From Thalassospira mesophila (GTDB lineage: Bacteria; Pseudomonadota; Alphaproteobacteria; Rhodospirillales; Thalassospiraceae): a DNA stretch of 64,000 bases. Positions 17,407 to 25,428 of the stretch are shown in pieces. How positions within the stretch are numbered: the first letter of the stretch is position 1; every line of letters begins with the position of its first letter. The stretch is taken from contig NZ_JFKA01000010.1 of NCBI RefSeq assembly GCF_002115755.1, forward strand, positions 1 to 64,000. Direction: 5' to 3'. The notes under the pieces were generated by a model, which saw only the letters and a list, made by a program, of their open reading frames with translations, was not told where the DNA came from and did not search any database. Position numbers and translations under genes: made by a program.

Positions 17407-18270
17407 ATGTGCAGCCGATTTGATTTAAATACCGATATCCGCGCCTTTCAGGCCCGGCTTGCGCTGGACATGGACGATTTGATCCACAATCGCGCCGGGC
17501 ATTTCGCGACCAGCAAGCGAAACGACGACAAGATGGCCGCAACCGGCCCGAAATCGGCCTCCCCGCCCGACGCACGCAACGATGCAAGCCAGAACGGCCG
17601 CCACGATGGCGCCCCGCAAAATGGCGAGGACGAGTACTATGGAGAGGATGAAAACAGCCTGTTTAACGGGTTAGCGGGGATCAAACGGCCAACAGACCCG
17701 GTTTTCGTGGTGATACCGGCATGGTCATTATCGGTGCGAAAATGGGGGTTTGCGATGCCTCAGCGCCGAGAAGACGCACCAGATACGGGCCAGAGAACCG
17801 GTAACGGCAACGGCAACAGCAACAGCCTCCGCAAAGGCCCGCTGATTAATGCGCGGGCAGAAACACTGGACCAGAAACCAACGTTTCGGCCCTTGTTGCA
17901 ACGGCGCTGTCTGGTTCCGGCTACGGGCTGGTTTGAATGGCGCAAAGACGGGCCGCAACGGTTTAAAAACCATATTACCCTGCCCGATCATCAACCGTTT
18001 TTCTTTGCCGGGCTGGAAAATGGCGATGAGGTTGTCATCATCACCTGCGCGCCGTCGCCCACCATTGCCCATATCCACAACCGCATGCCCGCAATCATTG
18101 GCCCGGGCCATATTCATCACTGGCTAAACCCGGATCGCGAATTTGCTGCTGTGCGGCATATGCTGGGGCCGCTGCCCGACAATATTGTTACATGGCACGA
18201 GGAAACGCCAAAAAATTCGTCCCGGTCCGGGGCGAATTGCGTTTCAACCAACCAGTTTGGCCTGTTTTAA
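17407..18270 (+). CDS. SRAP (YedK/HMCES-like) abasic-site DNA-protein crosslinking protein
   Basis: 287 residues. It keeps the SRAP active site in order: Cys2 after the initiator Met (MCSRF), the NARAET motif, the VPATGWFEWRK segment with the catalytic Glu, and HNRMPAII with the His. SRAP proteins use Cys2 to crosslink to abasic sites in single-stranded DNA and shield them. Oddities: MCSRF in place of MCGRF, and a hydrophilic, low-complexity part between residues about 30 and 140 that replaces the usual YNxAP stretch and makes the protein about 60 residues longer than E. coli YedK. Confidence 0.85.
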   Translation: MCSRFDLNTDIRAFQARLALDMDDLIHNRAGHFATSKRNDDKMAATGPKSASPPDARNDASQNGRHDGAPQNGEDEYYGEDENSLFNGLAGIKRPTDPVFVVIPAWSLSVRKWGFAMPQRREDAPDTGQRTGNGNGNSNSLRKGPLINARAETLDQKPTFRPLLQRRCLVPATGWFEWRKDGPQRFKNHITLPDHQPFFFAGLENGDEVVIITCAPSPTIAHIHNRMPAIIGPGHIHHWLNPDREFAAVRHMLGPLPDNIVTWHEETPKNSSRSGANCVSTNQFGLF

Positions 18271-18318
18271 TTTCCCCGCTAGCGTATATCGACGAGCGGC
18301 CAGGCGGTTTCGTGCAGA

Positions 18319-18489
18319 TTATTCGACGTCGATATCGCCAGCACCACAAGGCACTGCGCCATCGGCAACCTTATGTGGCTGACGTGCAAAAACCGCCCCT
18401 AAATCAGGCAATTGTGCAGTTTCAGCAATTTCAGAAGCAAGTTCTTCAGACATTGCGGCGAAATCGATTACGTCGCGCAAAGACAACAT
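18319..18489 (-). CDS. Small acidic protein of 56 residues, unknown function
   Basis: This short frame has a very good ribosome binding site (AGGAGA, 6 bases before the ATG at 18489). Translation starts MLSLRDVIDFAAMSEELASEIA and ends GDIDVE. The N-terminal pattern (LRDVID, then an acidic stretch, then E-x-A) is like a group of ~50-70-residue alphaproteobacterial proteins of unknown function that I recall starting with MLTLRD. It has no signal peptide or membrane segment and one cysteine near the C-terminus. It is convergent with the SRAP gene, 48 bases from its stop. The function is not known. Confidence 0.6.
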   Translation of the reverse strand: MLSLRDVIDFAAMSEELASEIAETAQLPDLGAVFARQPHKVADGAVPCGAGDIDVE

Positions 18490-18604
18490 TGCGATCTCCT
18501 CTCACCAGACATTCCTCAAGGACGCAGTCCGCCCGCAGCCCTTACGACATTTTTTTGTAATAATTACCCGAACCCTGATCCTTTTTGTTCGCAGGCGCAA
18601 CAAA

Positions 18605-18630
18605 AAAAGGCGCAGAGAACTGCGCCTTTT
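18605..18630. terminator. Hairpin terminator near the Usp gene end
   Basis: AAAAGGCGCAG and CTGCGCCTTTT form an 11-bp stem with a GAGA-like loop, flanked by A on one side and T on the other, so it can work in both directions. On the minus strand it ends the Usp transcript. Confidence 0.8.
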
Positions 18631-18693
18631 CATCATTACAAGTTCATATCACGAATTTCTGGTGAAAATTCAATGTGATATATTACGTTTGCG

Positions 18694-19551
18694 TCAATGC
18701 ATTATCCACAAGGGCAAGGCACATTTTGCCAGCATATCCTGGGTCACACCGCCCAAAATCATTTCCTTGAAGCGCGAATGGCTATACGCGCCCAAAACTA
18801 CACTGTCGGCCCCACATTTTTCGGCAGCGTCCATCAAGGCCGCGGCAACGTTGGACTGATCAGGGCGCAAATCGACATTGGCCTTCACCCCATGCCAAAC
18901 AAACTGATCTGCAAGGGCTTGCGCCGTTGCCCGACCATGTGGCACTTCGCCAACACTTACGATGGTAATCTCGCTGGCCTGTCGCAACAGCGGCATGGAT
19001 GATGTAACGGCACGGGCAGACTCGACCCCGCCATTCCACGCGATCATCACCTTGGCCCCCACATCGGCGGGCACAATTTCGGGTGCCACCAGCAAGGGAC
19101 GCCCGGTTTCCATCAAACACGCATCAAAGGTCAGCGACGCTGCTGCTTCGCGCGGATCACGGCCAATCACCACAAGGTCAAACAAACGCCCGCGCCGGGC
19201 AACGGTTTCGTCCTCGCGGCCATCATCGCGGCGCCAGGCACAGGTGGGCTGTAATGTTGTCTGCGGGGCGTCGGCCTCGGCAATGCCCGCCGCCTTGCGC
19301 GCGATCAAATAGGCCGATTCCGCATTTGCCAGCCGTTTTTTGGTTTCCTTTTCGGCGGCCCCCATCATTTCTTCAATGATCAGGCCCGACATCCCCTCGC
19401 CCACAATCGGAATAACGTCCTGTGGTTCAGGCGCGACAAACAAAACTTCCAGATGCGCGTCAAAGCGCCGGGCGGCACTGAATGCCAGCGAAAGCACCCG
19501 CCGGTCCATATCCGATCCAGCGACCGGAGCCAAAATCGTACGTACAGCCAT
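18694..19551 (-). CDS. Universal stress protein, two UspA domains
   Basis: 285 residues with two UspA-like halves. The N-terminal half begins MAVRTILAPVAGSDMDRRVL, and the C-terminal half ends with GAYSHSRFKEMILGGVTQDML, the nucleotide-loop signature in which the second Gly of G-x2-G is Ser. The middle contains LVVIGRDPREAAASLTFDACLMETGRPLLVAP, the usual end of the first domain. It is not closely similar to the Usp at 9395 beyond the fold. The start has no clear ribosome binding site. Confidence 0.87.
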   Translation of the reverse strand: MAVRTILAPVAGSDMDRRVLSLAFSAARRFDAHLEVLFVAPEPQDVIPIVGEGMSGLIIEEMMGAAEKETKKRLANAESAYLIARKAAGIAEADAPQTTLQPTCAWRRDDGREDETVARRGRLFDLVVIGRDPREAAASLTFDACLMETGRPLLVAPEIVPADVGAKVMIAWNGGVESARAVTSSMPLLRQASEITIVSVGEVPHGRATAQALADQFVWHGVKANVDLRPDQSNVAAALMDAAEKCGADSVVLGAYSHSRFKEMILGGVTQDMLAKCALPLWIMH

Positions 19552-19994
19552 GGTCTAAATACCCCACATTCGCGTTGAACCTGATAGAAAAGCAGCCCTG
19601 CCGGGCCAATTCTTCACATCAGGGTCGCAACATTCCCTGATGGCGGTAATATCGCGCCAAATATCTGCGCCGTCTTTGTTAGAAATCAAAACTTTCGAAT
19701 TTGTCAAATTTGCACGCCAGGCCGCCCTGTTCAAATTACCGTGCGCCACATTGCCAAGCAGCCCTGCCGACCCAATCTTGAAGATATGATGGTTTGGCAG
19801 GGTACCATCCCGACAGAAAACCTTGCGACAATTGCATCAAATTCCGTTTTAATTTTGACGAAAGAGCCAAAACTGTAACATTAAACAGGTGTGCAAGCGA
19901 AAAGGATGGCATTTTATGGAAATTTATCGTTCGTACCACACTGCAACCCAATCCCTCGGCACATTTACAAGCCTACAGGCCAAGATCAAAATCA
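19552..19994. other. Intergenic region between Usp and the ArsR regulator
   Basis: 443 bases, a divergent promoter region. TTGACG at 19855 could be the -35 box of the ArsR gene. A long in-frame extension upstream of the ArsR start (from 19794) is unlike the family and is not supported. Confidence 0.4.
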
Positions 19995-20300
19995 ATGAAC
20001 TATAACGAATTGTACGACAACGCGCTTGAGGCATCCGAATTTCTGAAATCGCTGGGTAATCAGTGGCGGTTGATGATTTTGTGTTCGCTCGGCAATACAG
20101 AAAAATCGGTTGGTACGCTGGAAGGCGAATTACAGCTTAAGCAATCCGCCCTGTCACAGCATCTGGCGCGATTGCGGCGCGACGGGCTGGTTAAAACCCG
20201 GCGCGATGCCCAGACAATCTATTATTCAATCAAAGACCCCAACGTGATGAAGGTGATCCTTGTTTTGCAAGAAGCCTTCTGCCCGCCCGAAAAGGCCTGA
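19995..20300 (+). CDS. ArsR-family regulator with SqrR/BigR-type cysteine pair
   Basis: A 101-residue winged-helix protein. The recognition region KQSALSQHLARLRRDGLVKTRRDAQTIYYSI is classic ArsR. Cys30 (LMILCSL) and Cys96 (EAFCPP) are 66 residues apart, the same spacing as the persulfide-sensing pair of SqrR/BigR (Cys41 and Cys107 in SqrR). No metal-site CxCxxC motif is present. It may sense sulfide/persulfide and control sulfur genes, but none lie next to it. ATG 19995 aligns it residue for residue with the paralogue at 60865. Confidence 0.85.
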   Translation: MNYNELYDNALEASEFLKSLGNQWRLMILCSLGNTEKSVGTLEGELQLKQSALSQHLARLRRDGLVKTRRDAQTIYYSIKDPNVMKVILVLQEAFCPPEKA

Positions 20301-20375
20301 TCGCCTGAAACCCGAATGTTTTTACGCTGTTAACGGGCGAAAGCTCCTTCGGGCGTAAACCCGGCGGCCCACCGA

Positions 20376-20996
20376 TTACGGAAACAGTTTTTCCACCCGC
20401 CAGCCTGGCCCGTCGACATCGCGGGTATAAAGCTGGCGATCATGGAGGCGAAACGTGCCTTCGGACCAGAATTCGATCCGGTCGGGCACCAGGCGGAACC
20501 CACCCCAATGGTCGGGGCGCGGCACCTTGCCAAAACCGAATTTGGCGGTAAATTCCGCCACCCGTTTTTCCAGATCAAACCGGCCCGACATTGGCCGCGA
20601 CTGAACCGACGCCCATGCGCCAATCTGGCTGCCGCGTGCGCGCGATTGAAAATAAGCATCCGACTCGGCATCGTCCACCTTGGCGGTCGGGCCTTCGATT
20701 CTCACACAGCGTTCAAGTTTTTTCCAATGAAAGCACAAGGCGGCATAGGCATTTTCGCCAAGCTGTGTGCCCTTGCGGCTTTCGTAATTGGTATAAAAAA
20801 CAAACCCTTCGGGATCGAACCCTTTTAGCAGCACAATGCGGGCAGAAGGCCGCCCCTGCGCGTCTGCCGTGGCAAGTGTCATGGCATCGGGATAAGCATC
20901 TTCCTTGTTTTTCGCTTCCCGAAACCATACATCAAACAGATCGAACGGATCATTGTGGCCCACATGCCCAATTTTTGTCGTAATTTTCTCGTCCAT
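20376..20996 (-). CDS. pdxH: Pyridoxamine/pyridoxine 5'-phosphate oxidase
   Basis: 206 residues. This FMN enzyme oxidises PNP or PMP to pyridoxal 5'-phosphate in the cytosol. Signatures: MTLATADAQGRPSARIVLLKGFD and FYTNYESRKGTQL near the N-terminus (FMN and substrate contacts), SRARGSQIGAWASVQS in the centre, and the C-terminal RPDHWGGFRLVPDRIEFW dimer motif, with RLHDRQLY beyond it. The length is normal. It is divergent from the lipoprotein gene at 21127. Confidence 0.95.
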   Translation of the reverse strand: MDEKITTKIGHVGHNDPFDLFDVWFREAKNKEDAYPDAMTLATADAQGRPSARIVLLKGFDPEGFVFYTNYESRKGTQLGENAYAALCFHWKKLERCVRIEGPTAKVDDAESDAYFQSRARGSQIGAWASVQSRPMSGRFDLEKRVAEFTAKFGFGKVPRPDHWGGFRLVPDRIEFWSEGTFRLHDRQLYTRDVDGPGWRVEKLFP

Positions 20997-21126
20997 TACG
21001 CTAAACGGTCCTTTGACAACGTATTATGGTTCAACTGGTCGGCATTCTGCGACAGACGGGATCAGACAACAAGACCAGTCCGCATTTTACATACATATCG
21101 GTTGGGACAGTAAAGACAAGGTAGGC

Positions 21127-21615
21127 ATGAATATAATGAAAGCACGATTTTTTATCATCCCCGTGATGCTTGGCACGTTTTTAATGGCGGGCTGTGCTGA
21201 AAACCAGGGCACCAAACAAACCGCAGGCGGCCTTTTGGGTGCCGTTGGCGGTGCTGTTGCCGGCGCACAGTTTGGCAAGGGTAAAGGCCAACTGGTTGGC
21301 GTGGCATTGGGGACACTTGCTGGCGCCATGATTGGTAGCGAAATCGGCAAGTCGCTTGACAATGCCGACCGTGCCATGATGCAAAACACCACCCAGCACA
21401 CCCTTGAAACCGCACCGGTCGGCCAGACAAGCAGCTGGACCAACCCTGATAGCGGCCATTCGGGCACCATCACCCCGACCCGGACCTATCAGAAACCGGA
21501 AAATGACCAGTATTGCCGCGAATACCAGCAAACTGTCGTCATTGGTGGCGAAAAACAGCAAGCCTATGGCACGGCTTGTCGCCAGCCGGACGGCACCTGG
21601 AAAGTCGTTAATTAA
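21127..21615 (+). CDS. Glycine-zipper outer-membrane lipoprotein (17-kDa antigen family)
   Basis: 162 residues from an ATG with an AAGGTAGG ribosome binding site; a second ATG nine bases later is also possible. The signal peptide ends in a lipobox (LMAGC). Next comes a glycine-zipper region (GGLLGAVGGAVAGAQFGKGKGQLVGVALGTLAGAMIGSEIG), which forms two close-packed helices, and a C-terminal domain with CREYQQTVVIGGEKQQAYGTACRQPDGTWKV, the common ending of Rickettsia 17-kDa-type surface proteins with two cysteines. It probably has a structural role in the outer membrane. Confidence 0.87.
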   Translation: MNIMKARFFIIPVMLGTFLMAGCAENQGTKQTAGGLLGAVGGAVAGAQFGKGKGQLVGVALGTLAGAMIGSEIGKSLDNADRAMMQNTTQHTLETAPVGQTSSWTNPDSGHSGTITPTRTYQKPENDQYCREYQQTVVIGGEKQQAYGTACRQPDGTWKVVN

Positions 21616-21632
21616 CAGCGCCAATTCCTGAT

Positions 21633-21667
21633 AAAACGGCGCAGCGCATTTGCCCTGCGCCGTTTTT
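21633..21667 (+). terminator. Terminator after the glycine-zipper lipoprotein
   Basis: AAAACGGCGCAG and CTGCGCCGTTTT form a 12-bp stem, followed by TGTTT. Confidence 0.85.
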
Positions 21668-21790
21668 GTTTATGTTGGGCCAAATTTGCGAAAACACTTC
21701 TGATCGCAGCAAAGACCCGCTAATAATAACCAAAGGGCTGATCCCACTATTATTGGCCCCCGTGTTTCACCTTTTCCAACCAGGCTGGCA

Positions 21791-22711
21791 ATGCAGGACC
21801 CATACAAGATCCTTGGCGCAACCAAAACGGCCTCGCAGGACGAGATTAAAAAATCCTATCGCAAACTTGCGCGCGAACTGCACCCGGACCTTCATCCGGA
21901 TGACCCCAAAATTGAAGATAAATTCAAAAAAGTTTCCGCCGCGTATCATTTGCTGGGCGATGCCGAACGCCGCAAAAAATATGACAATGGCGAAATTGAC
22001 GCCGACGGCCGCGACGCCGGGCCATTTGGCCGCGCCGGGGCCAGCAGTGGCACCTATCGTAGCAGTGCCGGTGGCGGGCGTGACCCGTTTGGTTTTGGCG
22101 GCGGCAATGCCGACGACATTTTTGACGAAATATTTGGCAATCGCGGCGGGGCCCGTGGCGGTTTTAACGGCCAGCGCGATACCCGCGTTAAAGGCCCCAA
22201 TATTTCGTACGAACTTAGCCTTGATTTAAAAGAAGCCCTGCTAGGCACGGTCAAGCGCATCAACCTTGCCAGCGGCAAGCAGCTTGAAGTTCGCATCCCC
22301 CCGGGCAGCGAAGACGGCCAAACCCTGCGCCTGAAAAATCAGGGCATGGCGGGCATGCATGGCGGCGATGCCGGCGATGCCCTGATCAAGCTGCATGTGC
22401 ATGCCGACGCGCTGTTTCGCCGCGATGGCAACGACCTTCATTGTGAGCTGGCAATTTCATTGCCCGAAGCCATTGTTGGCGGCTCGATCGAGGTGCCGAC
22501 AATTGATGGCAAGGTGTCGATGAAAATCCCCGCCAATGCCAATAGCGGCACCACCATGCGCCTGCGTGGCAAGGGATCACCTTATGATCGTGGTAAAAAA
22601 CGCGGCGACCAATATGTGCATTTAACGGTTAAACTGCCCGAAAAGCGCGATGAAGAACTGATCGAGTTCATTGAAAAATGGTCGCGCGATCATCCCTATT
22701 CGGTTCGCTAA
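21791..22711 (+). CDS. DnaJ-like co-chaperone (CbpA type, no zinc domain)
   Basis: 306 residues. The J domain (about 1-65) has the HPD motif (ARELHPDLHPDD) that activates DnaK. A Gly/Arg/Phe-rich linker (about 70-125) follows, then the two C-terminal substrate-binding domains, beginning GPNISYELSLDLKEALLGTVKRI and ending with the dimer segment. The CxxCxGxG zinc finger of true DnaJ is absent, so it is the CbpA/DjlA-like class II form. It lies near pdxH and, further on, fabI-aroC, an arrangement seen in related genomes. Confidence 0.9.
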   Translation: MQDPYKILGATKTASQDEIKKSYRKLARELHPDLHPDDPKIEDKFKKVSAAYHLLGDAERRKKYDNGEIDADGRDAGPFGRAGASSGTYRSSAGGGRDPFGFGGGNADDIFDEIFGNRGGARGGFNGQRDTRVKGPNISYELSLDLKEALLGTVKRINLASGKQLEVRIPPGSEDGQTLRLKNQGMAGMHGGDAGDALIKLHVHADALFRRDGNDLHCELAISLPEAIVGGSIEVPTIDGKVSMKIPANANSGTTMRLRGKGSPYDRGKKRGDQYVHLTVKLPEKRDEELIEFIEKWSRDHPYSVR

Positions 22712-22734
22712 GCCGCGCAAGAACATAGACAAAC

Positions 22735-22773
22735 AGGGCCGTTACGAACCAGTATTTGTAACGGCCCTTTTTT
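22735..22773 (+). terminator. Terminator after the DnaJ-like gene
   Basis: AGGGCCGTTAC and GTAACGGCCCT form an 11-bp stem followed by TTTTT. Confidence 0.9.
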
Positions 22774-22864
22774 ATGTTCGCACATCGGCATTAAACAGGT
22801 GGACCTGTACTTGTCATGCCTGGCTGTCCAAACAGCGGTTGTCCCCTCACAACAGAAGCACACC

Positions 22865-23503
22865 ATGCCCCTTGATATTGTATGTGACATTATCTGGAAT
22901 GGCCCGAAAACAGCCGATCTGACCATCGTTCTGGCCCACGGGGCCGGTGCGCCGATGGACAGCCCGTTTATGACCGATATGGCAACCCGGCTGGCAACAT
23001 GCGGCTACCGCGTGGCACGGTTTGAATTTCCCTATATGGCCAAGCGCCGTGCCGACGGCACAAAACGCCCGCCCGACCGCGCCCCGGTGCTGATCGACAC
23101 CTTTCGCAACGTTATTAACCAGATCGGCAGCCCGGAAAACCTCGTGATCGGCGGCAAATCAATGGGCGGGCGCATCGCCAGCATGGTGGCCGATGAAATG
23201 AAGGTGAAAGCCTTGCTGTGTCTGGGCTATCCGTTTCATCCCACGGGCAAGCCGGAAAAACGGCGTGTCGAACATTTGCAAACGCTCAACACCCCGACCC
23301 TTATTTGCCACGGCACCCGCGACCCGTTTGGGTCCGCCGATGAAATTGCCACATATGGCCTGTCCCCCGCGATCTCGATACACTGGGTCGAAGACGGCAA
23401 TCACGACTTTACCCCGCGCAAAAGTTCGGGCCGCGATGCGGCGCAAAACCTGCATGACTGTGGTGTCGCGATTGACAGCTTTTTGCAAAATGCGGGCGCG
23501 TAA
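22865..23503 (+). CDS. Alpha/beta-hydrolase of the KANSL3/Tex30-like family
   Basis: 212 residues. The start at ATG 22865 is chosen because homologues begin just before the first strand (TIVLAHGAGAPMDSPFM); the open frame extends to a GTG at 22799. The nucleophile elbow is GGKSMGGR (Ser near residue 100), the acid is in CHGTRDPFG, and the histidine in EDGNHDF. This is the compact COG3571-type hydrolase family, without a lid domain. Its substrate is unknown. Confidence 0.85.
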   Translation: MPLDIVCDIIWNGPKTADLTIVLAHGAGAPMDSPFMTDMATRLATCGYRVARFEFPYMAKRRADGTKRPPDRAPVLIDTFRNVINQIGSPENLVIGGKSMGGRIASMVADEMKVKALLCLGYPFHPTGKPEKRRVEHLQTLNTPTLICHGTRDPFGSADEIATYGLSPAISIHWVEDGNHDFTPRKSSGRDAAQNLHDCGVAIDSFLQNAGA

Positions 23504-23601
23504 CACCTGCGCACCGGGCAAAATCAAAGCCATAGCTATCAGACTTTCATATTAGCAATGCGTAAAATGATGGCTGCTCCGCGATTTTTTCACTCCTTTT
23601 G

Positions 23602-23638
23602 TGACCATTGGTCATTTATGTCTTGAATGATCGTCATT
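23602..23638. promoter_or_regulatory. Two short palindromes in front of the CoA-transferase gene
   Basis: TGACC-ATT-GGTCA (23602-23614) and AATGA-TCG-TCATT (23626-23638) are perfect inverted repeats 24 bases centre to centre. They lie 24-60 bases before the CoA-transferase start, where a repressor or activator would act. Confidence 0.35.
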
Positions 23639-23661
23639 GATCCACACGCAAAGGAGCCTCC

Positions 23662-25158
23662 ATGCATCGTCAGCGAATTCGTAATCCGCAATTTTGGGAC
23701 CGTGTTGTTAGCGCCGAAGACGCCGCCAGCCTGATAAAAGACGGCATGACGGTCGGCATGAGCGGCTTTACCCGTGCTGGCGAGGCAAAGGCCGTTCCCA
23801 TGGCACTGGCGGAGCGGGCCAGGACCGATCCGCTTAAAATTACGCTGATGACCGGCGCATCACTGGGCAATGATCTGGATAAAACACTGGCCGAAGCCCA
23901 TGTGCTGTCGCGCCGCATGCCGTTTCAGGCCGATCCCGCTTTGCGCAAGGCGATTAATGCGGGCGAGGTGATGTTTATTGACCAGCATCTGTCGGAAACA
24001 GTCGAGCAACTGCGCACGCATCAAATCCCCCCCATCGACATTGCCGTTATCGAGGCGGTTGCCATTACCGAACAAGGTGGGATCATTCCGACCACGTCGG
24101 TCGGAAATTCGGCCAGTTTCGCCATTCTTGCCGACAAGGTAATTATCGAAATCAACCTGTCGCAGTCAGACGAGCTTGAAGGCCTGCACGATATTTACAT
24201 TCCGTCGCATAGGCCCACCCGCCAGCCCATTCCGGTGGTATCGCCCGAAAGCCGCGTCGGTTTTCCGTTTATTCCCATCGACCCGAACAAAATCGCCGCC
24301 ATCGTTGTTACCGAAAAACTCGACAGTTCATCGACCATCCTGCCCCCCGATAGCGATACCCGCGCCATTGCCGGTCACCTGGCGGAATTTCTGGGCAACG
24401 AAGTGCGCAAAGGCCGGTTAACCAACGAATTACAACCCCTGCAGGCGGGCATTGGCACCATTGCCAACGCGGTTATGCACGGCTTTATTGATACGCCGTT
24501 TCATAACCTGAAAATGTATTCCGAAGTCTTGCAAGACTCGACGTTTGACCTTTTTGATGCCGGAAAGCTTGATTTTGCCTCCGGCTCGTCAATTACCTTG
24601 TCGGCCCAAAAATACCAGCAAGTGATAACCGAGCTATCACGCTATAAACATCAGCTTATCCTGCGCCCCCAGGAAATCAGCAACCACCCCGAAGTGATCC
24701 GGCGATTGGGGCTGATTTGCATTAATACCGCGCTGGAATTTGATATTTACGGCAATGTCAATTCCACCCATGTCGGCGGCACCCACATGATGAATGGCAT
24801 TGGCGGGTCGGGCGATTTTGCCCGTAATGCGCATTTGTCGGTTTTTGTCACCAAATCGATCGCCAAAAATGGCAAAATTTCCAGCGTCGTGCCCATGGTC
24901 AGCCATGTTGATCATACCGAACATGATGTGGATATCCTGATCACGGAAACCGGCCTGGCCGATTTGCGCGGTTTGGCCCCGCGTGAACGCGCCCAAACCA
25001 TTATTGCTAATTGCGCCCACCCGTCCTATCGCGATGATCTGGCCGACTATTACCGCCGGGCCGTCATCCGTGGTGGCCACACCCCGCACCTGATCGAAGA
25101 AGCCTTTGCCTGGCATGCCGCCTTTCGCGAACACGGCACAATGAAACCCGGCGCCTGA
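23662..25158 (+). CDS. Acetyl-CoA hydrolase/transferase, succinate:CoA transferase type
   Basis: 498 residues, the length of single-chain AarC/ScpC-like enzymes that move CoA between succinyl-CoA (or propionyl-CoA) and acetate. Catalytic Glu is in MYSEVLQDS (near residue 286), within the conserved stretch after GIGTIANAVMHGF. The CoA-binding GNSASFAILADKVIIEIN and GGSGDFARNAHLSVF motifs are present. The start has a strong AAGGAG site, so high expression is likely. The exact acyl-CoA pair cannot be fixed. Confidence 0.9.
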   Translation: MHRQRIRNPQFWDRVVSAEDAASLIKDGMTVGMSGFTRAGEAKAVPMALAERARTDPLKITLMTGASLGNDLDKTLAEAHVLSRRMPFQADPALRKAINAGEVMFIDQHLSETVEQLRTHQIPPIDIAVIEAVAITEQGGIIPTTSVGNSASFAILADKVIIEINLSQSDELEGLHDIYIPSHRPTRQPIPVVSPESRVGFPFIPIDPNKIAAIVVTEKLDSSSTILPPDSDTRAIAGHLAEFLGNEVRKGRLTNELQPLQAGIGTIANAVMHGFIDTPFHNLKMYSEVLQDSTFDLFDAGKLDFASGSSITLSAQKYQQVITELSRYKHQLILRPQEISNHPEVIRRLGLICINTALEFDIYGNVNSTHVGGTHMMNGIGGSGDFARNAHLSVFVTKSIAKNGKISSVVPMVSHVDHTEHDVDILITETGLADLRGLAPRERAQTIIANCAHPSYRDDLADYYRRAVIRGGHTPHLIEEAFAWHAAFREHGTMKPGA

Positions 25159-25428
25159 TCCCATCCAAACCCCGCCCGAATAATCCCCGCAGGCCAGCAT
25201 AACATGCAGGTGGGGAATACAATAAAGGATGCCCGCCACCGGGTGTCCTTTTTTGGTTGGCCCCAAATTTGGCAAATTTCATCTTTGCCGCTATTTTCGC
25301 AAGCACACGGGCAGTATTTCTGGCCCACGATGGTATATTCTCCGTATATGATCATAGCATCACGCACAGGGTGAGGTGGCGCGTTTGCGATATTCACCCT
25401 GAACGAACGATAAAACAGGCGGGCAGGC
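25159..25428. other. Promoter region of the MscS channel gene
   Basis: 270 gene-free bases. The stretch GGGGA...TCCTTTTTTGG around 25215-25258 has T-rich parts but no convincing terminator stem. Confidence 0.4.
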
